A stretch of 64,000 bases of DNA from Actinernus sp. WN-2022. Lineage: Eukaryota; Cnidaria; Anthozoa; Actiniaria; Actinernidae. The position numbers and the translations under genes were made by a program. The first letter of the stretch is position 1. Each line of letters starts with the position of its first letter. This document shows, in pieces, positions 37,930-48,256 of the stretch. The stretch lies in NCBI GenBank assembly GCA_030867875.1, contig JAOWCC010001589.1, positions 87,567,537 through 87,631,536 on the forward strand, written 5' to 3'. The notes below the pieces were generated by a model. It made no database searches. It was not told where the DNA came from and worked only from the letters and a program-made list of their open reading frames with translations.

Positions 37930-38017
37930 CTTTGGTTAGTAAATCCTCTCCTAGCTGCACTTCCTCAAGAAAAAACCTCTGCACAGCAGCTGTGTCTGTC
38001 ATATCAGGAATTCTGGC
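37930..38017 (-). CDS. TOMM20: TOMM20 exon 3
   Basis: After a CAATTTTAG acceptor the minus strand reads ARIPDMTDTAAVQ then RFFLEEVQLGEDLLTK. This is the conserved helix preceding the TPR-like motif of Tom20 (AVQKFFLEEIQLGEELL in vertebrates). The 88-nt exon starts in phase 0 and ends one base into a Gly codon, followed by GTGCAG. That base joins exon 4 (GGT GAT) across the 26-kb intron. The match in sequence, phase and order leaves little doubt. Confidence 0.95.
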
Positions 38018-38974
38018 CTAAAATTGACATACAAGATAGTACTGTACTATTACATATCCAAATAAATGAAGACTCGAAGGAAGAACAAACTAAGTAACTT
38101 ATATTTGGCCAATGTAGTTTTTTTTGCAAGAATTGTGAAATTTGCACACACAATACCAAGTTTAAGTAAAGGAATTATGTTTCTGTGGTTTAGAATCTGT
38201 AAATTTCATGATTCTTGCAAAAAAACTGCACGTATATTGGCCAAATATACTACTTGGGATGTTCTTCCACCGAGATCTTCAGTTATAAGGCTACATAACA
38301 GTAGGACATTATCCTCAGGTGGCCTTTGTACCCTAGCAACTTAAGCACATCCTGTATACATGTGTAAGTTTTTATGCAGTTAAATGCATGACATTTAACC
38401 AAGTTAACAACAAAGAGCACAAGTGGTAATCAAGCATTAGAACTCATGTGGCCAGCAGTCACCCCCTGAGAAGTGTGTTTGATAAGAATGCATGGTCTGC
38501 ATTTATAGCAATGGGTTTCGGCAGTGTGTTTTACATGCTACAGCCAGTTGTTATCCCCCCTTTCCCTCCCCTTAATAATTTATATTGTTTCCCTTCCACT
38601 TTATTCAGTGTGATGGGTGGTATGGTATTATATACCATGAATTTCCTTATCCGTGCTTTACCAAGAAAAGTAAAAACAAATTGAACTTTAAGTAAGCTGA
38701 GCTGAGGAAGCTGAATACCTGTCATGAATGCACAATGGAGAAAGTTTTTGGTGGGTAACCATGGCAAGCCATGACGGTGCAGCACATTTTGGGAAACACT
38801 GTTGCAATTACAACCCTATAGTAATTAATGCGCTTCTATTTCAATAGTTTTAACTCACCTGATTATAGTTGGCATTTGTATTTTAATATTTCATTATTTT
38901 GTTACACTGTAAATAGTTGTTGAAAAGCCCCTATGGGAACTTCTATTAAAGATAATGTATATGTATGTAACCCA
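38018..38974 (-). other. TOMM20 intron 2, no gene recognised
   Basis: Open frames at 38066-38344 and 38448-38684 show no conserved features. An imperfect inverted pair (tttggccaat near 38105 and attggccaaat near 38238) suggests another small element. Confidence 0.4.
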
Positions 38975-39142
38975 TTGGATACAACCTGTTGCGATATCAC
39001 CGAATATGCAATGGCTTTCCAGCCTTCTGATTGGCTGTATTTTTCATGGTGCCTTCTGATTGGCTGTATTTTTCATGGTGGAAAGCCATTGAAGGCTGGA
39101 AATCCATTGCATATTTGGTGATATCCAATGGGTTGTATCCAA
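38975..39142. mobile_element. 168-bp foldback element
   Basis: The left arm (ttggatacaacc, gatatcacc, aatatgcaatgg, ctttccagcc) is mirrored by ggctggaaatccattgcata, ggtgatatcc and ggttgtatccaa. The centre holds a direct duplication of ccttctgattggctgtattt (about 39022 and 39051). Confidence 0.85.
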
Positions 39143-39482
39143 CAGTTTTTACCTCACCATAATGTACGTGCCATGTGCACACCTGTCACAGATTCCAATT
39201 CTTTTTCTGCCGAAAACTAGTTGTGTGTGGCAGGATTTTTTTCACTTAGCTAGAAAAAGTGCCCTTTTTGCATGACTTGACAACTATATAGTATCTGATT
39301 CTTTTTTCCTTCATTTTTGTTATCTATGGAATCAAGATGCAGTTTTTGGATACTCTGTTGCTAAATATCCCCATTAATCTTGTACTGAAAGATTTCACCT
39401 GCATACCCTACACATCCCTAATTCAGAAAACAACATATTTGTACAGAGATGTCTTGTAGATACATATATATCAACTGACTAC

Positions 39483-39535
39483 CTTCATATCTGCTACACT
39501 GGATTCTTGTACTTTTGCCTTTAATTTTCTCCTCT
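39483..39535 (-). CDS. TOMM20: TOMM20 exon 2
   Basis: A 53-nt exon between a TTTTTCTAG acceptor and a GTAGTC donor. With the one base carried over from exon 1 it encodes KRRKLKAKVQESSVADMK, the basic, charged linker that follows the membrane anchor in Tom20 (RRKKQKLAKERAG in vertebrates). It ends in phase 0, matching exon 3. Such a short exon is supported by the reading-phase agreement on both sides and by its position between exons 1 and 3. Confidence 0.9.
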
Positions 39536-39590
39536 CTAGAAAAAGTAAAAAATATATTATGCAATTGTCATAATTACTAGGCTGTAAAAT

Positions 39591-40705
39591 ATTGAGTACA
39601 GGGCTTTACTAACTGTGAGTACAGCAGGGCTTTACTAACTGTGAGTACAGCAGGGCTTTACTAACTGTTAGTACAGCAGGGATTTACTAACTGCAAGTAC
39701 AGCAGGGCTTTACTAACTGTGAGTACAGCTGGGCTTAATACTAACTGTGAGTACAGCAGGGCTTTAATAACTGTGAGTACAGCAGGGCTTTACTAACTGT
39801 GAGTACAGCAGGGCTTTACTAACTGTGAGTACAGCAGGGCTTTACTAACTGGGAGTACAGCAGGGCTTTACTAACTGGGAGTACAGCAGGGCTTTACTAA
39901 CTGGGAGTACAGCAGGGCTTTACTAACTGTGAGTACAGCAGGGCTTTACTAACTGGGAGTACAGCAGGGCTTTACTAACTGGGAGTACAGCAGGGCTTTA
40001 CTAACTGTGAGTACAGCTGGGCTTAATACTAACTGTGAGTACAGCAGGGCTTTACTAACTGTGAGTACAGCAGGGCTTTACTAACTGTGAGTACAGCAGG
40101 GCTTTACTAACTGTGAGTACAGCAGGGCTTTACTAACTGGGAGTACAGCAGGGCTTTACTAACTGGGAGTACAGCAGGGCTTTACTAACTGCGAGTACAG
40201 CAGGGCTTTACTAACTGCGAGTACAGCAGGGCTTTACTAACTGGGAGTACAGCAGGGCTTTACTAACTGGGAGTACAGCAGGGCTTTACTAACTGCGAGT
40301 ACAGCAGGGCTTTACTAACTGGGAGTACAGCAGGGCTTTACTAACTGGGAGTACAGCAGGGCTTTACTAACTGCGAGTACAGCAGGGCTTTACTAACTGC
40401 GAGTACAGCAGGGCTTTACTAACTGCGAGTACAGCAGGGCTTTACTAACTGCGAGTACAGCAGGGCTTTACTAATTGTGAGTACAGCAGGGCTTTACTAA
40501 CTGTGAGTACAGCAGGGCTTTACTAACTGCGAGTACAGCAGGGCTTTACTAATTGTGAGTACAGCAGGTCTTTACTAACTGTGAGTACAGCAGGGCTTTA
40601 CTAACTGTGAGTACAGCAGGGCTTTACTAATTGTGAGTACAGCAGGGCTTTACTAACTGTGAGTACAGCAGGGGTTTTACTAACTGTGAGTACAGCAGGG
40701 CTTTA
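39591..40705. repeat. 26-bp minisatellite (about 43 units) in TOMM20 intron 1
   Basis: The unit gtgagtacagcagggctttactaact has variants at the gtg/ggg/gcg position. A leftover partial unit (ttactaacactgtgagtacag) lies at 41590, showing that the next feature was inserted into the array. Confidence 0.97.
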
Positions 40706-41589
40706 TGCACTTGTCATCGGCTTTCCTGAGGTGGGGGACCCTGGGGAAATATGGGGACTTTGACAGTCATGCCTTTCAATGCCCCAACATTTCCCTGCAT
40801 ATGGGGCTTTACTCTCAAGCAGTCCCCACTGTAGTGGGGCAATTCATAGCAAAGCCCCCATATCTTGTCTAGTTAACGAAATAAATACATGTACGTAAGA
40901 AAATGCATTCAATAAAGACTCCAACTTCCATCAATCAGTCTGACATTGTTTTAGTGTACAAAGGCAAAGGAGAGCCAACACCATTCCTTAACAACGTACA
41001 CTGCCATTCAACTGTCCTTAACAACATACACTGCCATTCAACTGGCCAAACAAAACATCAACAACTTTATTAGTATAACATTCAAAATATTGTGATAATC
41101 TAATCTAATCTTATTAATACACATAGGACAGAAGTAGTCCTTCATCCGGTTCTACATCCTCGGGAGTGACCTGAATACATTTGCCATGAACTGACCATTC
41201 ATTGCAGTCACTACACTGGATCATAAAATTTAATCTCTGTTCACCTTCCCTACGCAGTACAAATCCTCATCAACTTCAGCAGGCTACATTCTCCTTTTCT
41301 CTCTGTTCTGTTGCACTTCTCTTCTTTATTGATGAATACCGACAAAATTTTACATCGCATTAACCTCCATGCGCACACCGCTTTCTCTGTCCACCATATT
41401 GCTTTTCAGCCACATAAGTCCCAGTCTCCTCACCATTTACCAGGATCGAATTTCCCCCAGGGTGTTGGGGCAGAGTACATCAAAGGCCCCATATTTCGCA
41501 GACTATTGCGGCACAACAGCGTTGCAAAGTCCCCTACTTTTCCGCATATAGCCCGGGGTCCCCCCTCAGGGAAGCTGATGACAAGTGCA
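40706..41589. mobile_element. 884-bp non-autonomous Harbinger-like element
   Basis: The ends tgcacttgtcatcggctttc and, inverted, gctgatgacaagtgca continue in cctgaggtgggggaccc against ggggtccccc-type sequence (about 40 bp imperfect TIR). It is inserted in the minisatellite with a TTA duplication (gct-tta before, tta-ctaac after). A 3-bp TWA duplication is typical of PIF/Harbinger, which makes that the likeliest superfamily. No transposase. Confidence 0.85.
41136..41290 (-). pseudogene. Decayed PHD-finger fragment inside the 884-bp element
   Basis: The minus strand reads AEVDEDLYCVGKVNRD in one frame and, after a shift, MIQCSDCNEWSVHGKCIQVT followed by PEDVEP. This matches the pattern of PHD fingers (YCxCxxP...FMIQCDxCxxWFHGxCVxV). 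A stop and frameshift separate the halves. It probably records a captured host or transposon PHD exon. Confidence 0.6.
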
Positions 41590-42052
41590 TTACTAACACT
41601 GTGAGTACAGCTCCAATTGGAGACTTTTATAAATAATGAGACCCCCAACCCCCAAAATAAGCGTTTTCCTAAATTTTGACTACAGCCATGTTAAACAAAA
41701 GGCAGCAGAGTCAAAAACCCCTTCCTCCCATTCAATGTTGCCCATAGAAACAGTGCATGCTGTACTCACTCCCGCTGAAACAACATTGACAAGGGGGAGG
41801 GGGTGAAGTTGGTAAAATGCGCGATTTTGTTAGTGTGTGACTTTTTCCAAATGAACGCTCAGGTCTCATCCTATTATGTCTCTGATTGTAGATTAGTAAG
41901 TAGCTTAGCCAATTTGTGTCAGAAACATTAATCGGTTTCTAATAAAACTTAAAACTATGTAAAAGTAAAAGACTTGAAACGTCCACATTTTAACAATAAC
42001 ATGCATGTAATTACCATCAACTCGATGTCATAAACAGGATCTGCACAGCATA
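41590..42052 (-). other. TOMM20 intron 1, no gene recognised
   Basis: Remainder of the minisatellite (to about 41612), then unique AT-rich DNA. Confidence 0.5.
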
Positions 42053-42208
42053 CAGGGGTGGATCCAGGGTAGTTTATGTGATTTCCGTAAACTACTCAAC
42101 TTTTTTCAAACCTCTAAATTTTAGGTAGTTTATTACTAGGAGGGGTAGGGTGGGTGGGGTAAACTACTCAGAGTAAACTACTCAGTCCAAACCCTGGATC
42201 CACCCCTG
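42053..42208. mobile_element. 156-bp foldback MITE with CAGGGGTGG ends
   Basis: The ends caggggtggatccaggg and ccctggatccacccctg are perfect. Internal gtagtttat/ataaactac-type pairs are present. The flanks gcata on both sides give a 5-bp duplication. The CAGGG terminus suggests a hAT relative (inference). Confidence 0.88.
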
Positions 42209-42294
42209 GCATATAATCCAAGTATATTATTTGATAACGCAATTTAAGGAAACTCCCAAATTTATTTTAGGCAACGCACGTGTGCTGTACTTAC

Positions 42295-42418
42295 TCTCAA
42301 GTAGCTTCTGTTTGTACATGGGATCCGTTCGCCTCTTGTGGTCAAAATATATACAGTAGCCGAGAAAAATACTACCGCAAACCCCGGCTACGATAGTAGC
42401 TATCGTCCTAGCACTCAT
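42295..42418 (-). CDS. TOMM20: TOMM20 exon 1 (start, membrane anchor)
   Basis: Starts MSARTIATIVAG, then VCGSIFLGYCIYFDHKRRTD and PMYKQKLLE, ending one base into the next codon at a consensus donor (GA/GTAAGT). It corresponds to the Tom20 N-terminus, where the single outer-membrane anchor (AGVCGALFIGYCIYFDRKRR in vertebrates) is followed by a positive cluster that keeps the C-terminus in the cytosol. Exons 1-4 together encode 140 residues plus a tail, close to the family's usual length of about 145. The gene covers over 30 kb, almost all intron and repeats. Confidence 0.96.
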
Positions 42419-43018
42419 ATTGTGACTAAATACTATACTTACTTGATATTAGATAACAAATATTTTAAAACTACGATAAGTACGAATGTGGAGAGAGTAA
42501 AAGTCGGTTTGCTTGGTAGCCACGCTTTTGTGCAACTCCCAGACTACCTTGCGATGCTCGCGAGCAGTGAACTTCAACAAACAACCTGGAAGTTGTATTA
42601 TATTGATTATTGCTGCTATATGGCGAAAATGAATTATTAATAACCCAAATGGCCGGGTATTCTATAATTGTTCCAAGAGTTTACTTCTGAATATAATGAA
42701 GATTTTTAATACAGCCGTCTCCACGGCTCGTTTCCGGGCCTCACTCTTCCATTCCTTTTGTCAATCGTACTTCTCAGGTTACTGACTTCCTGACTGAACG
42801 TGTACGATGGGAACACGACCTGTTATAGTTAGCCTCGGACATCCTTGATTTCCCGCACTTTGGCAGACTTCATTGAAGAAGGTATTTGTTTCCAAATCTA
42901 GCTCTAATTCCTCTAGGAATAAGTTGTTAACCTCAAAGTTAGCAAATCGAACTAAAGTTTGCATTCTCTTATAATTTATAGTTAAACTTTAAAAGGTTTA
43001 ATTTAAATGGGATGGCCC
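42419..43018 (-). promoter_or_regulatory. TOMM20 upstream region (5' UTR/promoter by position)
   Basis: Assigned by position only. No TATA box or named motif could be fixed. A 61-codon minus-strand frame at 42779-42964 has no recognised homology. Confidence 0.3.
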
Positions 43019-43187
43019 AATAGGCCATTTTGACGATGTTGCGCACGCATTGAAAACAAAAGCATGTGGCCCGCCAAAAACCAGAATGTGGCCCGCCAAA
43101 ACTCAATGTTGCATGACAGTCTTTTGTTTTATTGATTGCATGTATATTGTTCTCAATGCGCGCGCAACATCGTCAAAATGGCCTATT
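43019..43187. mobile_element. Foldback MITE (about 165 bp)
   Basis: The ends aataggccattttgacgatg and, inverted, catcgtcaaaatggcctatt extend to ttgcgc and cgcattga/tcaatgcg. A TA lies at each edge of ggccatttt, consistent with a TA duplication (mariner-like) but not decisive. An internal direct repeat atgtggcccgccaaaa occurs twice. Confidence 0.85.
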
Positions 43188-43504
43188 ATGGATTAGCTTA
43201 ATGGGCTTCGTCAGTTCGTCCTACAAAAAACACTAGAAGCTGGTATCTATCGTAGATCTTAAAATGCATCGATCAGGTGTGGTTTACGACTCCATTGAAC
43301 AATGGAGTCTGAAACTATTGGAGGCAACATTTAATAAATGTCTCAGAGCGTTGCAATATAATTGCAATTTGCATATCTCTTTATTTTATACGACCGTCTT
43401 CATTGAAGGTCTCGAGTACTGCCTAGAATTTCATAATTAAGTCTATTTATGCCTTTGAATGCTTTGTTTGAGACCAGCATCCGCGTTTGACGTTTGGTCG
43501 TAAA

Positions 43505-43706
43505 ACATGGATGGGGACGTGGGGACGTGGGGACATGGGGACGTGGGGACGTGGGGACGTGGGGACGTGGGGACGTGGGGACGTGGGGACGTGGGAACGT
43601 GGGAACGGGGATGGGAACGGGAACGTGGGGACAGGGACGGAGACAGGGACGTGGGGATGGAGACGGGGATGTGGGGACGGGGATGTGGGGACGGGGATGT
43701 GGGGAC
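43505..43706. repeat. GGGGACGTG minisatellite in the left arm of the 2.5-kb element
   Basis: About 20 units of ggggacgtg with variants (gggaacgtg, ggggatgtg, gggacagg). The right arm has only a handful of related units (cgtccccgagtcccagtccc), so the tract expanded in one arm only. Confidence 0.93.
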
Positions 43707-43925
43707 GTGACCTTAGAAACACAGTATTTTTGACCTCTAAAATAAAAAGCGGGTAATTATGTGTGTATATTCAATGCATTGTTTTATCACTAACTCGTCA
43801 TTTAGGTTAGAAAAAACGTAATCAAATGCTGTTTGACCTCACAAACCGACGCCATCTTGGAAAGGCCTCGTTTTCATGTGCCCTGAGTGAGGTAAATGAG
43901 CATGGGAAGCAACCTGGGTGGAAAA

Positions 43926-44797
43926 AAAAAGATACTCACCAAAACTTAGGGGTTGTTTACATGATAAGAGGGTAACCCTTGTACTAGGGTCATCCTAGTA
44001 GTAGAGTCATTCTACCGCCATTGTATTCTGCATTCTGTTTACAACGGATTAGTGATTATCACGATACTTGAATAAATGGCCACAACATAAAACGCAACAT
44101 AAAACCACCAATTATGAGGCACAAATAATTAGTATTTATGTTGAGACAAGAAAAGGTCATTCATAAAACTGGGCTGGTTCAATGACAATAGGATACTGTT
44201 TCAGAGTATCAGATTCCTATCTGGGTTATAAATAGGCAGATCTCTCAGTAGAAGTCCTCTCCTAACTGCTAGCCATCATAGTGTGAACATCTCAGCATTT
44301 CTAAAGTTAAAATCCCTCCCCCAGCCCTGTCTTAATTACCTCCTTAAGAGTGACCTTCTCTTTATCTCAATGTTTGTTCGGTTGTATGATGGTTGTCTGT
44401 TCCCACCTTTGTTGAATGACATTTATCTCTCAACACCTTGTTGAGATAAACGGATTAGTGATTATCGCGATACTTGAATAAATGGCCAAATTAATCCCAA
44501 GCTGGGTGGTGTTGCGTAGTTGATGTCTTCATTCACCAAACTGAACTTGAAGCTGGCATACAAAGCACATTTCACATATCGAGGCTGTATCTTTTCTGGG
44601 CGCAACATAAATATATATATATATCAATACTAAAAAATACTAATGGTAAATACTATAATAAAATAACTATAAAATACTAACAAAATTCTAAAATAAAGTA
44701 ATAAATTACTATACTAATATACTACTGCAGAAGGTAAAACTTGTAAGAATGTATAAATCAAAAACGACCAATAGTTAAAGCAGCTATGGAAGCGACA
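43926..44797. other. Interior of the 2.5-kb element, left of the LINE relic
   Basis: No gene recognised. A direct repeat of about 38 bp (cggattagtgattatc then cgatacttgaataaatggcc) occurs at about 44046 and 44452. A TA microsatellite lies at 44612-44624. Confidence 0.6.
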
Positions 44798-45640
44798 CTA
44801 TGTAATATAAGCATTTTTGAACAAGTATGTCTTAAGGCGACTTTTAAAACAATCTATACTAGATGCGCTGTGGATCTGCTGTGGGAGGGAGTTCCGTAGC
44901 ATGGGGACGGCCCTAGGAAAAGCACGAACACCAAACGTCTTCCGGTGTGTCGTAGGTACAAGAAGGAGATCCTGCTTGGCTGATCTCAGCGCGTAGCGAC
45001 CATCTTTTTTTCGACTTAAGAGTTCACAGATGTATTGTGGAGCTAGCCCATGAAGAGCCTTGTAAACGATCAAAAGGATCTTGAAAGTCACGCGTTCTCT
45101 TACAGATAACCAGTGAAGTTTCATCAGTGTTGGAGTAATGTGATTAAATTTAGGTACAAACAGACGACTCGAGCAGCCGCATTAAGCACTTTCTGTAGAC
45201 GGTCAGATTGGTATTTTGGAATCCCGTACAATAGAGAATTGCAGTAATCGATGTGGGATGTCACAAATGCGTGCATGCACCAAGATTTTCATGGAGTCCT
45301 CTGATAAGTACTTTCTTATCTGTCTGATGTGATACAAGCTACGGAAGGCCTTGCTGCAAACCTTACCAACATGCGTTTTCATGGACATGTGCTAGTCGAA
45401 CCAAGCACCAAGGTTGCGTACGGTATTCACCGGAGACACGTTCACTTCTCCAACCCTCAACTCATCAATAGACAACTTGGACAGCTGATGACGAGAGCCG
45501 ATGATGATGAACTCTGTCTTACTGTCATTAATAAGAAGACGGTGATGGACCATCCATGCTCGGACATTATTGACACAGTATTCTCTCTTTGCGCTCACTT
45601 CGTGACTCCCTTTAAACTGGGCTATCAGATTTTCATAAAA
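44798..45640 (-). pseudogene. LINE RT C-terminal relic (L2/CR1-like)
   Basis: Three minus-strand frames join in order: VNNVRAWMVHHRLLINDSKT followed by EFIIIGSRHQLS (45598-45392); MSMKTHVGKVCSKAFRSLYH then IRQIRKYLSEDS (about 45388-45300); and, after a decayed stretch, LHWLSVRERVTFKILLIVYK then ALHGLAPQYICELLS and the C-terminal FKSRLKTYLFKNAY (45124-44798). This is the usual end of an animal L2/CR1-clade RT ORF. Frameshifts and missing 5' domains make it inactive. Confidence 0.88.
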
Positions 45641-45996
45641 TGACTGTTTGCAGTTTGAAAAACCTTGTAATTTTCTTCATATCTAGGGCGGAGTATGCCG
45701 CATATTATGTTGTTTGATGAAGCTCTATGGCAGTCCGGTCCTTCCCAGGCTCCTTAATCTCACTAAAGGAGCGTGGGAACGAGGCTTTTCCAAGATGGCG
45801 TTGATTTGTGAGGGAAAACAATTTTGATTGCGTGTTTTCTAACTTAAATGACCAGCTGGTGATAAAACAATGGATTGAATACACACATAGTTACTCGCTT
45901 TTTATTTTAGCGGTCAAAAATACTGTTTCTAAGGTCACGTCCCCGAGTCCCAGTCCCTGTGTCCCCGTCCATGTTTTATGACCATCCGCGTTTGAC

Positions 45997-46522
45997 TGAG
46001 GTCGGCTAATTGCAATGTCACACTTCAGTGAAAATGGTAATAATATAAACATTGATATAAAATTTGCTGTCTTGGTCTCTTTTTGAAGAATAGAACATAA
46101 TATTGCACTATGACGTTAGTTTGACTACTACTAACAGTCAAGATTCCTTTTCAAAATCTACTTCTTATTCAGAAGACAAGGTCTAAATTAGTGTACCAAA
46201 AGAACCAGTGCAAAGAATTCTGGGATCAGTGATGGTTTCTGGGAAATCCCGACCCACCCCTCTGTTTCACCTTAAATTGAATGGTTAATCATTAATTACA
46301 CATGGATACCCAAGGATAGTTTCCCAGAAACCGTGATTGAGCCAAATTCTGGTAGTTATAGTCGACAGCTGACATGCATCATAGTGCATACAGTCTATTC
46401 CACACCCCCAGGAGTCAGACTGAGTTGTCAAATGCAGCCCTTCAATTACAATTTACCATCTCTTAGTGACTGAAAATAAATTGTGGTTAAAAATGTGAAT
46501 GTTCTGTGGTGTACGTATGACA
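45997..46522. other. Intergenic, no gene recognised
   Basis: An imperfect inverted pair (ctgggatcagtgatggtttctgggaa near 46221 and tttcccagaaaccgtgattgag near 46320) points to another small foldback remnant. Confidence 0.5.
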
Positions 46523-46634
46523 ATAGACCTAGTCAGCTTGCCTGTTTGTTGTCCCATCTTTTCCCTTGAGTAATGCTTTTTTGTTTTTCTGTATCCCAAG
46601 AGGAAATGTACCAATTTCTATAATTGGAAAACAA

Positions 46635-46799
46635 CCCAGGTTGAGAATTTTTCAAGATCTTGCCAAGATCTAAGATCTAATCTTGCCAAGATCTTGCATG
46701 ATCATGCATGATTAGCCAAGATCTTGCCAAGATCATGCCACAATCTTGCCACGATCTTGCCAATATCTTGCCAAGATTCCCAACCTGGGAAAGCACGGA
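46635..46799. mobile_element. 165-bp element with AAGATCTTG array
   Basis: The ends cccaggttgagaat and attcccaacctggg are inverted, with aa on both flanks suggesting a 2-bp duplication. The interior is almost entirely ccaagatcttg-type repeats. It resembles a miniature of the 5.6-kb element at 27327-32910. Confidence 0.8.
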
Positions 46800-46821
46800 A
46801 TCCTCTTGAGAACTATCATGT

Positions 46822-46950
46822 GAAGGGCTGTGTGCAAAAAGGGCGTAAGTGACTCTTTATCACATTCTAAATTCACCTTCAATTACTTTGTTTTCTATTA
46901 AGGGAGAATTTAGAACGTGATCAGGAATCACTTTTTGCACACAGCCCTTC
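46822..46950. mobile_element. 129-bp foldback MITE
   Basis: The ends gaagggctgtgtgcaaaaag and ctttttgcacacagcccttc are perfect. ATGT lies on both sides as the apparent target duplication. The arms pair almost to the centre. Confidence 0.9.
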
Positions 46951-47290
46951 ATGTGGTCTGAAATGGGGCAACAAACAGGCAAGCTGACTAGGTCTATGAA
47001 TATGGCACACAAATGGAGCTACAATATTGTATAAGCAAATTTATTGTGTTTGATACATGTACATGGAACTACAATGTATATATAAACAATCACTTGATTG
47101 AGAGTGAGTCGCTTTTGTTTAAGATATAGAAAGTGCTGAAATAAGAAAGGTAACATTATATTCCTTCCAACAAGTTTTAGAAGCCTGTGATAACCAAAGA
47201 AATCTGTTTTGGAAAAGGAGTTGTGAACTACACATATATGTGATTACAATGCATATTTTTGTCCCTCTTTTCAAGGAATTCTACAGCAAC

Positions 47291-47520
47291 ATGTCTAAAC
47301 TGGTATGTTTTATGGCCCTGTTTGTCTCTCTTGGTGTGCACTCATCTGAATTGTCTGATGACATGCATATGGTTGGTCATCTGAAACCATTAGGTTCACA
47401 CCGACCACCAGATGTAATCACCGAAGAGCTCCATACAGTACCACATCCCAGAGAATTCTGGGAGAAGTTTGTAAGTCCCAGGAAACCAGTTGTATTTCGA
47501 GGTGCAGCCAAACATTCCAG
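47291..47520 (+). CDS. JmjC/cupin-8 protein, exon 1 (signal peptide and N-terminus)
   Basis: The open frame starts at 47240, but the Met at 47291 is preferred. It gives a classic signal peptide (MSKLVCFMALFVSLGVHSS), and the sequence just before it (tttgtccctcttttcaag) looks like a splice acceptor, so a 5' UTR exon probably lies upstream. The mature part includes EELHTVPHPREFWEKFVS and PRKPVVFRGAAKHS. This is the entry segment of cupin-8/JmjC hydroxylases, where the protein avoids or binds its substrate before the jelly roll. It ends two bases into a codon at an AG/GTACTG donor, in phase with exon 2. The signal peptide places the enzyme in the secretory pathway; substrate unknown. Confidence 0.85.
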
Positions 47521-47983
47521 GTACTGAGAAGTATATGTTACAGGTTAATTTTCATTTCAGTTTAATTTTAAATCAAACTAGGTTGAAATTTAGGATCATG
47601 TGTATTATATGTAGTGTTGACTGACCCTCAGGGCTCGAGGGTCAGCTGACTGTCAGCAATAGGTGGACATTACCATGTCAAAGAGCATGCATGTACACAT
47701 TAGTGATCTTGTGAAATTTGAGTGATGTAACCTAAAATTAAGTAATGAAGTTTAACAGCCATTGGACATCAGGGAGATTTGTATGAGAAAAACAATGGAG
47801 GCCTTTCTAGCCTCGCTTTCTTGTTTTTTCTGCATTAGAAATGCCAATAACTCAGCAGCTATTCTCTACAACTCAACACAATTACTAGACAAGTGTTAAT
47901 GTGATCTTTCATGTGGTAGCATTAGTTTCCCTTTACAGATTAATCTTCCAAATTATGCAAATTAGGAGGTGACCAATATTGGC
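47521..47983 (+). other. JmjC gene intron 1, proximal part, nothing recognised
   Basis: Unique-looking sequence following the exon-1 donor. Confidence 0.5.
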
Positions 47984-48080
47984 ACATCCCTGTATATGTA
48001 TACATTATACATGTATACCCTGTCCAGTGGCACGTCCCTGTACAGGGTATACATGTATAATGTATATATACAGGGATGTA
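47984..48080. repeat. AT-rich palindrome around the Helitron-like insertion
   Basis: acatccctgtatatgtatac and tacattatacatgtataccc are mirrored by gggtatacatgtataatgta and tatatacagggatgt; the centre reads ccagtggcacgtccctgt. A related string (tatacattatatatatacat) flanks the far end of the insertion at 53571. Confidence 0.8.
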
Positions 48081-48195
48081 TATAATTACTCGGGCCAGGC
48101 CTTTGGCCGGCACGAGTCAGAAAATGCAAGCCGTTTATTACTCGGGCCGGGCCTTTAGGCCGGCACGAGTCAGAAAATGCAAGCCGTTATTATTA

Positions 48196-48256
48196 TTTTT
48201 TGTGTCGCTGAAATGCGCCAGCAACCAATCAGATTACACAGGAGCCCATTGTTCGA
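48196..48256 (+). repeat. 5' shared block of the Helitron-like units (copy 1)
   Basis: tttttgtgtcgctgaaatgc followed by gccagcaaccaatcagatta and caggagcccattgttcgatc. The identical block is at 50537-50599 just after the first 3' end. Confidence 0.9.

Larger units (their letters stand above)
43492..45983. mobile_element. 2.5-kb element with long terminal inverted repeats and 13-bp flanking repeats
   Basis: The left arm (43492 to about 43925) and right arm (about 45730-45983) are inverted copies. They share taaaacatgga/tccatgttttat, the GGGGAC tract, acgtgaccttagaaacagta, ctaaaataaaaagcg, tcaatgcattgttttatcac and cgccatcttggaaaggcctc with about 10-15% differences. The 13-bp string atccgcgtttgac flanks both ends (43479-43491 and 45984-45996). 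Long TIRs with long duplications recall Mutator-like elements, though those usually make 8-11 bp. Only a LINE relic lies inside; no transposase was seen. Confidence 0.8.
46523..46996. mobile_element. 474-bp inverted-repeat element hosting two smaller insertions
   Basis: The ends atagacctagtcagcttgcc (then tgtttgttg) and caacaaacaggcaagctgac (then taggtctat) are near-perfect. Two smaller elements at 46635-46799 and 46822-46950 lie inside it. Confidence 0.88.

Noticed and set aside
42779..42964. 61-codon minus-strand frame upstream of TOMM20
   Set aside because: No convincing start context, splice site or family resemblance.
43447..43756. Four overlapping open frames rich in Gly-Asp-Val-Trp or Pro-His-Val
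   Set aside because: All are readings of the GGGGACGTG minisatellite.
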